Source: an uncultured Thermomicrobiales bacterium
Lineage (GTDB): Bacteria; Chloroflexota; Chloroflexia; Thermomicrobiales; CADCWN01
Length of the DNA: 36,257 bases
Direction: 5' to 3'
Assembly (NCBI GenBank): GCA_902806415.1
Contig: CADCWN010000217.1
Span: forward strand, 1-36,257
How positions within the stretch are numbered: position 1 is the stretch's first letter; every line of letters begins with the position of its first letter. This document shows positions 1-7,609 of this stretch, one piece after another. The notes beneath the pieces were generated by a model that searched no databases, was not told the DNA's origin, and saw only the letters and a list, made by a program, of their open reading frames with translations. Both the position numbers and the translations under genes were made by a program.

Positions 1-159
1 GGCCGCCCCGGCAGCAGGTGCGCGATCCGCACCCATTGGCCATCCCGCAACGCATACCGCCGTATCATCTCGCCCCCGCCTCACGCACGCCCGACCGGCA
101 CGCGGGGAGCCTACCACCACCGAGGACACGCCCTAGTCTTCGGGCTGCTGGCCATTGGC

Positions 160-1026
160 ATGGAACAGGCAATGCGCGCGCTCGGTCTCGTCGGTATGCT
201 GATCTTTGCACTGCCGCTCTTCATGATGCGTTTAGTGATCAAGCAGTTCATGGAGCATACCCGCGACCATGTCCAGCAGCTGCACGAGGCGCACGAGGAA
301 CTCGGCAAGAAACATACGGCGCTGGAACACTCCTACGACGCGACACGTACCGCGATCACCGGGATGTTACGGGCGCGCGACGATGAGACCGAGGGACACT
401 CGGAGCGTGTAATCGCGCTCGCGCTCGCGCTCGGCAAAGCCGTTGGCCTCACGCCACCGGAACTCGCCGCGCTGGAGATCGGCGCACAATTGCACGACAT
501 CGGGAAGGTGGGGGTTGCCGACGCGATCCTCCACAAGCCCGGCCCGTTAACACCCGAGGAATGGACCGAGATGCGCCGACATCCGCTCATCGGGGACGAA
601 CTGATCAGGGCAATCCCCTTCCTGGTGGCGGCCCTACCCGTCGTGCGGCACCACCACGAGCGCTGGGACGGCAGCGGCTACCCGGATGGGCTCAAGGGGA
701 AGGAGATCCCACTATCGGCGCGGATCTTCGCGCTCGTTGACGTGTACGATGCCCTCGTGAGCGATCGGCCTTACCGGCGAGCGATGAGTCACGAGGCGGC
801 GCTGGCCGAGATCGCGAAAAGTTCCGGCTCGCACTTCGACCCCGAGTGCGTCGATATCTTCATGCACCTCGCGAGTGACTGGGCTCCGCGACAGGCGGAG
901 ATCCCCTTGCCCCTCGATGAGGTCGGCGCAAATGCGCTGGCCCTCCGGCGTAGAGCCACCGATTGGCATCAGCGGCGTGGAACGTTGCCCGATAGGGTCG
1001 CTCCACACACATCGAGAACGATCTAG
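160..1026 (+). CDS. HD-GYP domain c-di-GMP phosphodiesterase-like protein (N-terminus probably incomplete)
   Basis: Predicted membrane-anchored HD-GYP protein, a family that hydrolyses cyclic di-GMP. From the ATG at 160 there is one hydrophobic helix (about residues 8-27), a coiled-coil-like stretch (30-60), then the HD-GYP domain. H80 and H112-D113 (LHDIGK) are metal ligands, followed by HHHERWDGSGYP at 164-175 and the DVYDAL segment. The frame is open to the window edge and hydrophobic sequence (HALVFGLLAIG) continues upstream of this ATG, but there is no other ATG, GTG or TTG in frame. The gene is therefore either cut by the window edge or has lost its sensory membrane domain. Its 3' end abuts the IS630 remnant. 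The HD-GYP assignment is firm; the start is not. Confidence 0.85.
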   Translation: MEQAMRALGLVGMLIFALPLFMMRLVIKQFMEHTRDHVQQLHEAHEELGKKHTALEHSYDATRTAITGMLRARDDETEGHSERVIALALALGKAVGLTPPELAALEIGAQLHDIGKVGVADAILHKPGPLTPEEWTEMRRHPLIGDELIRAIPFLVAALPVVRHHHERWDGSGYPDGLKGKEIPLSARIFALVDVYDALVSDRPYRRAMSHEAALAEIAKSSGSHFDPECVDIFMHLASDWAPRQAEIPLPLDEVGANALALRRRATDWHQRRGTLPDRVAPHTSRTI

Positions 1027-1039
1027 CCGCGATTGCGCT

Positions 1040-1620
1040 GATCCCGTTCACCAAGGCGGTTATGCCGAGCTGACCGGCGTCCGCCTATCGTATGAGACCG
1101 CGCGCCTGGCGCTCAAGGCGGGGGCGTCGTCCTGAGCCGGCCGCAGCACACAGTCACCAGCCCCGACCCCGCGTAGTGGGTAAAAAAACGTCAGTTGAAG
1201 CGGCCCGTGACGGTCGGGCGCCGGGGGATGCCTTCTATTATGCCCGCGAGTTCAACCTGAGCCTGCTGCCCACGCCGCGCGCCATGTGGAGCCTGGAGGG
1301 GCGGCAGGTGATGCTCCCCGCGCCGGGGCAGCCGACCAGGTACTCCGGCATCGGGGCGGTCGACTACCACACCGGCGAGACGGTCGTGCTACTCGAGCGC
1401 CGCAAGCGCCGCCGGGGGATCGCAAAACTGCTGGAGGCGCTGGTGGCGAAGCACTCGACCGGGACGGTGTACGTGGCCTGAGACAACGCCGACACCCACG
1501 CGGACGACGAGGTGGGGGCGGTCGTGTGGCCGCCGTCGGGCGGCTGGTGCCGCTGTACCCGCCCACGTACAGCCCCTGACGCAACCTGATCGAGATCCTA
1601 TTTGATTGTACTTAGGGATC
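1040..1620 (+). pseudogene. Decayed IS630-family transposase
   Basis: Fragments of one IS630-type (DDE) transposase lie in different frames. The first (about 1045-1130, GGYAELTGVRLSYETARLAL) belongs to the N-terminal HTH part. The longest (about 1180-1478) carries FYYAREFNLSLLP, RAMWSLEG and GIGAVDYHTGETVVLLERR, the segment with the first catalytic acidic residue. TGA at 1479-1481 replaces what is normally Trp, followed by DNADTHADDE, a shift into the PLYPPTYSP frame and another TGA. The remaining NLIEILF resembles the usual NPIEMLW. With at least two frameshifts and several stops it cannot encode an active transposase. I could not identify terminal inverted repeats. Confidence 0.8.
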
Positions 1621-1857
1621 TCGTGAAAGCCACGTCGTCATGCTAGGCACGTGCACATAGACGTTGCAGCATCAGGGCAACCACCGGGCAGTGTAGCCCC
1701 GCGGGGGCTTCGAGGTCGCAGGCACTCAGCGCCGACTTGTCCCGAGCGCAGTCTCGGGGCTTTACTCGAAGGCCTAGGCGCGTCCGGTAGCCGCCCACCG
1801 TGGCCACAATGAATTGCCGACCCTTCCCCTAACCCGCCCGCTACTGATCCACGCGCT
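1621..1857. other. Non-coding stretch between IS630 remnant and pdh promoter
   Basis: I see no convincing coding region on either strand here. It probably contains the decayed end of the insertion sequence plus ordinary intergenic DNA. The only structured sequence nearby is the 7-bp repeat array beginning at 1858. Confidence 0.4.
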
Positions 1858-1891
1858 CACTTCGTACTTCACTCGTCACTCGTCATTCATT
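1858..1891. repeat. Single-arm heptad repeat array
   Basis: ACTTCGT followed by ACTCGTC, ACTCGTC and ATTCATT, i.e. 7-bp periodic sequence. It ends exactly where the predicted -35 box of the pdh promoter begins. The ACTTCGT unit recurs at 28092-28126. No inverted partner arm is visible here. Confidence 0.55.
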
Positions 1892-1919
1892 TGACCCTAC
1901 CCCATAATTCGGCTATCGT
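1891..1919 (+). promoter_or_regulatory. Predicted sigma-70-type promoter of the pdh operon
   Basis: TTGACC (1891-1896), 17-nt spacer, TATCGT (1914-1919). It lies about 108 nt upstream of the E1alpha ATG with no gene between. The spacing is ideal and the -35 matches five of six consensus bases. Confidence 0.5.
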
Positions 1920-2027
1920 ATCTGTTGAAAATGATCCGGGTCGGCGGCACGGCGAACGACGCCGCGCGGCGGCCCCGGAGCGTACACGGATGATGGTGCA
2001 CGGCGTGCTGCATCCGGGGAGGACAGA

Positions 2028-3098
2028 ATGGCGGTGACAGGCGAGGCCAGGGCGACGAAGTCGCGCTCGCGAGACGCCGACTCCGGCGCCGGGGATAGCA
2101 GCGCGACGGAGCGTCCCACGTCCGCGCTGAGCGCCGAGCAGCGGCTCGAACTCTATCGCAAGATGGTCCTGATTCGGATCTTCGAGGAGGCGTGCCAGCG
2201 CGCCTTCCGCAAGGGGCAGATCGGCGGCTATCTCCACCTCTATATCGGCCAGGAGGCGGTGGCGACGGGCTTCCTCGAATCGTTCCAAACGGGCGATAAG
2301 GTGATCACGGCCTATCGCGACCACGCCCACGCCCTGCTACTCGGCTCCGATCCGAAGGCGATCATGGCCGAATTGTTCGGCAAGGGGACCGGGCTGGTCA
2401 AGGGCAAGGGCGGCTCGATGCACCTCTTCGATGTCGAGCGCGGCCTGATGGGCGGCTATGGGATCGTCGGCGGCCACATCCCGCTCGGCGTCGGCATGGC
2501 CTACGCGCTCGCCTACGAGGGGAAGAAGAATATCGTCCAACTCTACTTCGGCGACGGCGCGATTCACAACGGCGGCTTCCACGAAGGCACCAACCTCGCC
2601 GGGCTCTGGGGCAAGGGGGGGCTCAACCCCTGTCTCTTCATCCTGGAGAACAACCAGTACGGGATGGGGACTAGCATCGAGCGCGCCACCGCGATGACCG
2701 ATCTCGGGGCCAAGTTCGACTCCTACGGGATCGAGCACGAGAAGGTGGACGGGATGGATGTCGAAGCGGTGATCGCCTGCGCCCGCCGTGCCACCGAGCG
2801 CGTGCGCGAGAGCGGCGTCCCCTACGCCATCGAGGTCAACACCTACCGCACCGTCCCGCACGGCGCGGCCGACTTCATCGAGCGCTATCGGACCAAGGAG
2901 GAGATTCAGGAGTGGCGCAAGCGCGACCCGATCGGCCTCCTGGAGCAGAAGCTGCTCGATTCCGGTGCCGCCGATGAGACGCAACTGACCACGATCGGCG
3001 ACGAGGCCAAGGCGATCGTGGACGAGGCGGTGAAGTTCGCCGAGGAGAGCCCCGAGCCCTCCCTGGACGAACTGATGACCGATGTCTACGTCGATTAG
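2028..3098 (+). CDS. pdhA: Pyruvate/2-oxoacid dehydrogenase E1 component, alpha subunit
   Basis: Thiamine-diphosphate-dependent alpha subunit of the E1 heterotetramer, which decarboxylates pyruvate (or a branched 2-oxoacid) and acylates the E2 lipoyl group. The 356-residue length is typical apart from a charged N-terminal extension of about 35 residues. The ThDP/Mg motif is visible as GDGAIHNGGFHEG running to ENNQYGMGT. In the C-terminal loop, where most homologues have a GHS-x-x-D segment before YR, this protein has PHGAAD: the His and Asp are kept and the Ser is Gly. SD GGGGAGGA (2016-2023) fixes the ATG. First gene of the pdhA-pdhB-pdhC set. No E3 gene is in the window, so lipoamide dehydrogenase must be elsewhere. 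Substrate (pyruvate, acetoin or branched-chain) is not proven. Confidence 0.93.
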   Translation: MAVTGEARATKSRSRDADSGAGDSSATERPTSALSAEQRLELYRKMVLIRIFEEACQRAFRKGQIGGYLHLYIGQEAVATGFLESFQTGDKVITAYRDHAHALLLGSDPKAIMAELFGKGTGLVKGKGGSMHLFDVERGLMGGYGIVGGHIPLGVGMAYALAYEGKKNIVQLYFGDGAIHNGGFHEGTNLAGLWGKGGLNPCLFILENNQYGMGTSIERATAMTDLGAKFDSYGIEHEKVDGMDVEAVIACARRATERVRESGVPYAIEVNTYRTVPHGAADFIERYRTKEEIQEWRKRDPIGLLEQKLLDSGAADETQLTTIGDEAKAIVDEAVKFAEESPEPSLDELMTDVYVD

Positions 3099-3103
3099 TA
3101 GCA

Positions 3104-3220
3104 AGTCGTGAGTCGTGGGTCGTGAGTCGTGAGAGTCTCATCGCCAGGGTTTGCCGGGAGCAAAGCCAGCGGCAATGCGAACTCCGTCACTCGCGACTCA
3201 CGACCCACGACTCACGACTC
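3104..3220. repeat. Inverted pair of heptad arrays between pdhA and pdhB
   Basis: Left arm 3104-3136 is AGTCGTG repeated with one variant (GGTCGTG). Right arm 3187-3220 is the near-perfect reverse complement. The 50-nt core contains a segment related, in reverse orientation, to the core of the next element at 4244-4286. The right arm ends one base before the AGGGGA ribosome-binding site of pdhB, so the transcript should fold into a long hairpin directly upstream of that start. Confidence 0.9.
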
Positions 3221-3231
3221 AGGGGATTTTG

Positions 3232-4215
3232 ATGCCTACGCTGACCTACCGCGAGGCCCTGCGCGCCGCGATGGCCGACGAGATGGCGCGGGATGACTCG
3301 GTCGTCATCCTCGGCGAAGACATCGGCGTCTACGGCGGCACCCATCTGATCACCGATGGCCTCCTCGACCGCTTCGGACCGAAGCGGGTGATGGACACGC
3401 CGATCGCCGAGGGTGGCTTCACCGGCGCGGCGATCGGGATGGCGATGCTCGGGATGCGCCCGATCGTCGAGATGATGACCTGGAACTTCTCGTTCCAGGC
3501 CGCCGACCAGTTGATCCAGAACGCGGCCAAGATTCGCTACTTCTCCGGCGGGCAGGTCTCGGTGCCGCTCGTCGTGCGCGGCCCGAACGGCGGCGGGGTG
3601 CAGCTCTCCGCGCAGCACACCCACAGCCTCGAAGGGTTCTACGGCCACTTCCCCGGCTTCAAGGTCGTCGCCCCGGCCACGCCCTACGACGTGAAGGGGA
3701 TGATGCTGACCGCGATCCGCGACCCAAACCCGGTCCTCTTCCTGGAGGCCGGCGCGCTTTACGGCACCAAGGGCGACGTGCCGGAGGGGGACTATTCCGT
3801 CCCGTTCGGCCAAGTCCGCGTCGCCCGCGAGGGGACCGATGTGAGCCTGATCAGCTACGGGCGGCAGGTCAACCTCCTGCTGAAAGTGGCCGATCGCCTC
3901 GCGGAAGAGGAGGGGATCAACGCCGAGGTGATCGACCTGCGCTCGATCCGCCCGTTCGATGCGGCGGGGATCGTCGCCTCGGTCCGCAAGACCCACCGCG
4001 CGGTCGTGGTGCAGGAGCAGTGGCGCTACTTCAGCGTGGCGAGTGAGGTCGCCGCGATCATCCAGGAGCAGGCATTCGACGATCTCGACGCCCCAGTGGA
4101 GCGCGTCAGCGGCGCGGAGGTCCCGGCACCCTACGCCCGGAACCTCGAACTCGCCGCCTTCCCCGGCGAGAAGCAGGTCAGCGAGGCGGTCCATCGCGTG
4201 TTGTATAAGAAGTAG
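3232..4215 (+). CDS. pdhB: Pyruvate/2-oxoacid dehydrogenase E1 component, beta subunit
   Basis: Beta subunit of the E1 heterotetramer, 327 residues, the usual length. It has the transketolase pyrimidine-binding domain (LGEDIGVYGG, DTPIAEGGFTGAAIG, SAQHTHSLEGFYGHFPG) followed by the transketolase C-terminal domain (VIDLRSIRPFD, VVVQEQWRYFS). The start at 3232 is chosen because AGGGGAT lies 5 nt upstream and the protein begins MPTLTYREALR, as in homologues. An upstream in-frame start at 3151 would translate the repeat arm. The stop codon TAG (4213-4215) is the first three bases of the following heptad array. Confidence 0.93.
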   Translation: MPTLTYREALRAAMADEMARDDSVVILGEDIGVYGGTHLITDGLLDRFGPKRVMDTPIAEGGFTGAAIGMAMLGMRPIVEMMTWNFSFQAADQLIQNAAKIRYFSGGQVSVPLVVRGPNGGGVQLSAQHTHSLEGFYGHFPGFKVVAPATPYDVKGMMLTAIRDPNPVLFLEAGALYGTKGDVPEGDYSVPFGQVRVAREGTDVSLISYGRQVNLLLKVADRLAEEEGINAEVIDLRSIRPFDAAGIVASVRKTHRAVVVQEQWRYFSVASEVAAIIQEQAFDDLDAPVERVSGAEVPAPYARNLELAAFPGEKQVSEAVHRVLYKK

Positions 4216-4317
4216 TCCGTAGTCGGTAGTCCGTAGTCCGTAGAGAGCTTGGACGTAGAGCAATGCCCTGGCTTTCTCCGTGGCAACTACGGACTACCGA
4301 CTACCGACCACGGACTA
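4213..4317. repeat. Inverted pair of heptad arrays between pdhB and pdhC
   Basis: Left arm 4213-4243 is TAGTCCG, TAGTCGG, TAGTCCG, TAGTCCG. Right arm 4287-4317 is its reverse complement with two mismatches. The core is 43 nt (4244-4286). The first unit provides the pdhB stop codon, and the right arm ends shortly before the GGAGG site of pdhC. It has the same architecture as the element at 3104 with a different unit. Confidence 0.9.
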
Positions 4318-4336
4318 CTCACCGGAGGTGCCAACG

Positions 4337-5710
4337 ATGCCCACCGTGATCATGCCCAAGATGGGCGACGCGATGGAAGAGGGAACCGTCGTCAAGTGGC
4401 TCAAGGCCGAGGGCGACACGGTCGCCAAGGACGAGCCGATCGCTGAGATCGAGACCGACAAGGCGACCCTCGAACTGACCGCCGAATATGCCGGCACCCT
4501 CAGCAAGCGGATCGCCGGCGAGGGCGAGAGCGTGGCGATCGGGAAGCCGATCGCCACGATCACCGGCGCGGGCGAGAGTCCGGAACCGGACCCCGGACCC
4601 GCACCGGCACTGGCACCGACACAGCAGGCGCAGGCCGCCCCGCCAGCCGCACAAGGCCGCGCCGAGGGTGGCGAGACGACGCACGGCGCGATCGCCGAGG
4701 ACACCACCCCGTCGCAGCAGGGCACGGTCAACGGGGGGAGTGCACCCAAGGAGGCTGAAGCTCCCGCCGCACCCGCGCCCGCCGGTTCGGGCGACCGGAT
4801 CAAGGCGTCGCCGCTCGCGCGCCGGATCGCCCAGGAGCACGAGATCGACCTGCGCAACGTGCGCGGCAGCGGTCCGAACGGTCGGATCGTCCGCGAGGAT
4901 GTCGAGGCGGCCCTGCGCCAGCCGCAGGGCGACACGCAGCCGCAGGCCACGACCGCAGCACCCGCGCCGCAGCAGGCCGAGCAGGCTGCCCCGACCCAGA
5001 CCGCCGCGCCGCAGAGCGGCGCTGGCGACCGGCAGGTGCCGCTGTCGCGGATGCGCAACGCGATCGCGCGGCAGATGGTCACCAGCAAGACGACGATCCC
5101 GCACTTCTACGTCTCGGTCGAAGTGGACATGACCGAGGCGCTGGCCTGGCGCAAGCGCCTCAACGAGGCCGCCGCCGCCGATGGCTACAAGATCACCGTC
5201 AACGACATGATCGTCAAGGCGTGCGGGCTGGCGCTGGCGAAGTTCCCGAACCTCAACTCGTCGTTCGGCGGCGATCACATCGTCATGCACGACGAGATTA
5301 ACGTCAGCATCGCTGTCGCGCTGAAGGAGGGGCTGATCGCCCCGGTCGTGCGCGGCGTCGACAAGAAGTCGCTCGGCACGGTCGCCCGTGAGGCCAACGA
5401 CCTCGTCGGTCGCGCTCGCGAGGGGAAGCTCACCCCGGCGGAATACTCCGGCGGCACCTTCACCGTCAGCAACCTCGGCCCGTTCGGCGTGGAGACGTTC
5501 ATCGCGATCGTCACCGCGCCGCAGGCCGCCGCGCTGGCGGTCGGCTCGTCGGCCCAGAAGGCGGTCGTCGTGGACGGTCAGATCGTCGTCCGCGACCGGA
5601 TGAACGTTACCCTCTCCGCCGACCACCGGCTCACCGACGGCGCGGAGGGCGCCCAGTTCGTCGCGGAGGTCCGTCGGCTGCTGGAGAACCCGCTGGCGCT
5701 GCTGATGTAG
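4337..5710 (+). CDS. pdhC: Dihydrolipoamide acyltransferase (E2) of 2-oxoacid dehydrogenase complex
   Basis: Core E2 subunit that transfers the acyl group from lipoyl-lysine to CoA, 457 residues. Domains in order: one N-terminal lipoyl domain (1-76, lipoylated K42 in ETDKATLE); a long Ala/Pro/Gln-rich flexible linker; a peripheral-subunit-binding domain beginning ASPLARRIAQEHEIDL; a second Ala/Pro linker; and the catalytic domain ending in SADHRLTDGAEGAQF with H430 and D434. The start at 4337 is set by GGAGG (4324-4328) and the family-typical MPTVIMPKMG. Third gene of the pdh operon, separated from pdhB by the heptad hairpin. A long GC-rich antisense ORF overlaps it and is a shadow. Confidence 0.93.
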   Translation: MPTVIMPKMGDAMEEGTVVKWLKAEGDTVAKDEPIAEIETDKATLELTAEYAGTLSKRIAGEGESVAIGKPIATITGAGESPEPDPGPAPALAPTQQAQAAPPAAQGRAEGGETTHGAIAEDTTPSQQGTVNGGSAPKEAEAPAAPAPAGSGDRIKASPLARRIAQEHEIDLRNVRGSGPNGRIVREDVEAALRQPQGDTQPQATTAAPAPQQAEQAAPTQTAAPQSGAGDRQVPLSRMRNAIARQMVTSKTTIPHFYVSVEVDMTEALAWRKRLNEAAAADGYKITVNDMIVKACGLALAKFPNLNSSFGGDHIVMHDEINVSIAVALKEGLIAPVVRGVDKKSLGTVAREANDLVGRAREGKLTPAEYSGGTFTVSNLGPFGVETFIAIVTAPQAAALAVGSSAQKAVVVDGQIVVRDRMNVTLSADHRLTDGAEGAQFVAEVRRLLENPLALLM

Positions 5711-5741
5711 CGGCGTCCGCGCGAACGGTAAGAGCCACAGC

Positions 5742-5769
5742 GGGGCGGGCGACAACGGTTGCCCGCCCC
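5742..5769 (+). terminator. Predicted hairpin terminator after pdh operon
   Basis: Perfect 9-bp stem GGGGCGGGC / GCCCGCCCC with a 10-nt loop, 31 nt after the pdhC stop. There is no U-tract, so it may act as a Rho-assisted terminator or 3'-end stabiliser. Confidence 0.5.
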
Positions 5770-5815
5770 CTGCGCTGTACTGGACGGTCGACCCGCGTTC
5801 GCTACAGCGCGAAGG

Positions 5816-6742
5816 ATGCCCATTGTGCCCGAAGTCGAGCCGTACATTGTGCGACTCCGCGCCGCCTATCCCGCCCTCCCGATCGCCAGCGCCACGCTGG
5901 TCACGGGCGGTCAGTACAACGTTGTCCTGCGCGTCAACGACGACCTGATCTTTCGCTTCCCGCGCTTCCCGGAGGGGCTGGAGAAGTTGCGGGTCGAGGC
6001 GGCGATCCTCGACGGTATCCGCCTCCGCGTCGGGCTCCCGGTCCCCGACTTCACCTTTCGGTGCTTCGACCCGCCTCAAGGCGGCGAGAGCTTCGTCGGC
6101 TACCGGATCCTGCCGGGCGAGCCGCTCCGGCACAACACCGTCGCGACGCTCGACGATGACACGACGATCCATGTCGCCACTCAACTCGGCGGCTTCCTGC
6201 GCGAGTTGCACACCGTCCCCTATCGGGGGGCGATCGCCACGACGTTGCCCGTCGCCTGCGGCATGGCCGCGACGAGTTGGCGCGAGGGCTGGCGCGGCCT
6301 CTACGCGCGCATTCGCGCCGAGGTTTTCCCGCGCGTCGCGGCGGATACGCGCGCCCGCATCACCTGCCGGTTCCTGCCGTTCCTCGATGACGACGCCCAT
6401 TTCGCCTTCGCGCCCGCCCTCATCCACGGCGACTTCGGCACCGGCAACGTCCTCTTCGAGCGCGGCGCGGGGCGGATCAGCGGGATCATCGATTTCGGCT
6501 CGGCGGGACTCGGCGACCCCGCCTGCGACCTCGCGGCGCTGCTGACCTACGGCGAACCGTTCGCCCAAAAGGTCCTCGCGGCGTACCCGGCCCTCCGCCC
6601 CGCCCTGCCGCGCGCCCGGTTCTACCGTGGCACCTTCGCCGCGCAGGAAGCGCTCTACGGTGTCGAGCACGGCGATCCCGCGGCGTTCGCGCGCGGGATC
6701 GCGCCGTACCTCACCGACGAGGCGACGGAAACAGATGCCTGA
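5816..6742 (+). CDS. Aminoglycoside phosphotransferase (APH)/choline-kinase-fold protein
   Basis: Protein of 308 residues with the eukaryotic-protein-kinase-like APH fold. It contains the N-lobe ATP-binding region (LVTGGQYNVVLRV, FRFPR), the catalytic loop HGDFGTGN with H204 and D206, and the metal-binding DFG equivalent IIDFGSAGLGDP (D226). The family phosphorylates small molecules such as aminoglycosides, macrolides or homoserine-like metabolites; the substrate cannot be deduced. The ATG at 5816 (preceded by GAAGG) is preferred over an in-frame TTG at 5759 that lies inside the terminator hairpin. It overlaps the next gene by 8 nt, suggesting translational coupling. Confidence 0.85.
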   Translation: MPIVPEVEPYIVRLRAAYPALPIASATLVTGGQYNVVLRVNDDLIFRFPRFPEGLEKLRVEAAILDGIRLRVGLPVPDFTFRCFDPPQGGESFVGYRILPGEPLRHNTVATLDDDTTIHVATQLGGFLRELHTVPYRGAIATTLPVACGMAATSWREGWRGLYARIRAEVFPRVAADTRARITCRFLPFLDDDAHFAFAPALIHGDFGTGNVLFERGAGRISGIIDFGSAGLGDPACDLAALLTYGEPFAQKVLAAYPALRPALPRARFYRGTFAAQEALYGVEHGDPAAFARGIAPYLTDEATETDA

Positions 6743-7487
6743 GCCGAGCACCCCCACGCGCAGCATCACCCTCGCCGGTCGCGAGGTGCGCTACAGCGTG
6801 CGTCGCAGCCCGCGCGCCCGAAAGATTGGCCTGCGCATCAGTCCAGCGCGCGGCCTGGAGGTGGTCGTGCCCGCGCGCGGGCACCTGCCGGACATCCCGG
6901 CCCTCCTCCGCGAGAAGGCGGCCTGGATCGTCGGCGCGCTTGATCGCATGGCAGCGCAGGTGCCGCCGTCGGCAACGCCGCGCGACGGCACCCTCCTGCC
7001 CTATCGCGGCGAGGACCACCGCCTAATCCTCCGCACGGTGCCCGACAGCCGCGCGATGGTCGCGCGCGATGCGGCGGCAGGGACGATCACCGTCACGCTC
7101 CCCGACGCCGCCGACTCGCCCGTGCCGATCCTCGAATGGTGGTATCGGGAGGAGGCGCGCGCCGCGCTCAATGCTCGCGCCCAGGTATTTGCCGCCGCGC
7201 TCGGCGTCACCTACGCGCGCCTGACGATTCGCGACGGGCGTTCGCGCTGGGGGAGTTGCTCGTCGGTAGGGAGCCTCAACTTCAGCTGGCGACTAATTTT
7301 GGCCCCGCCCACCGTCCTCGATTATGTCGTCATCCACGAATTGGCCCACCGGCGCGAGCTCAACCACAGCCCGCGCTTCTGGGCGATCGTCGCCGCCCAT
7401 TGCCCCGATCACTGGGCGCAAGGGCGCTGGCTCAAGGATCATGGCGCGGCCCTGATGGCCGTGCTGCGCGCGGGAGAGGGAGGATGA
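6735..7487 (+). CDS. YgjP-type (DUF45) M48-like zinc metallopeptidase
   Basis: Protein of 250 residues, typical of the YgjP/DUF45 family. Domain markers are the N-terminal RRSPRARKIGLRI strand region, the family signature LTIRDGRSRWGSCSS, and the zinc site HELAHRRELNHSPRFW, in which H201, E202 and H205 form the HExxH. No signal peptide is seen, so it is likely cytosolic. Some relatives are associated with restriction-modification loci, but nothing here indicates that. The ATG at 6735 lies inside the end of the phosphotransferase gene (8-nt overlap), so the two are probably co-translated. Confidence 0.88.
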   Translation: MPEPSTPTRSITLAGREVRYSVRRSPRARKIGLRISPARGLEVVVPARGHLPDIPALLREKAAWIVGALDRMAAQVPPSATPRDGTLLPYRGEDHRLILRTVPDSRAMVARDAAAGTITVTLPDAADSPVPILEWWYREEARAALNARAQVFAAALGVTYARLTIRDGRSRWGSCSSVGSLNFSWRLILAPPTVLDYVVIHELAHRRELNHSPRFWAIVAAHCPDHWAQGRWLKDHGAALMAVLRAGEGG

Positions 7488-7549
7488 GCAAGTGGGACGG
7501 GGTGCGACCCTATTGGCAGGGCCGACCCGTCCGCTTACGGAGCGCGTAG
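7484..7549 (+). CDS. Possible 21-residue small protein
   Basis: A short frame starts at an ATGA overlap with the metallopeptidase stop and encodes MSKWDGVRPYWQGRPVRLRS plus one Ala. GGGAGG lies immediately upstream but very close to the ATG. The overlap is what a coupled small gene would look like; there is no homology I recognise, and it may be chance. Confidence 0.2.
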   Translation: MSKWDGVRPYWQGRPVRLRSA

Positions 7550-7609
7550 CGGATCCCGACCCTGGAGCGCGCCGGCGTGCGGGGGGCGGGGCCATGCCGC
7601 GCTGGCGGG

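Noticed and set aside
3104-4320. CRISPR-like repeats in the pdh operon
   Set aside because: Units are 7 bp, directly adjacent and without unique spacers; the arms are inverted rather than direct. Not CRISPR.
4319-6769. 816-codon open frame on the minus strand across pdhC and the phosphotransferase gene
   Set aside because: Composition is that of the complement of GC-rich codons. Both plus-strand genes under it have clear domains and ribosome-binding sites.
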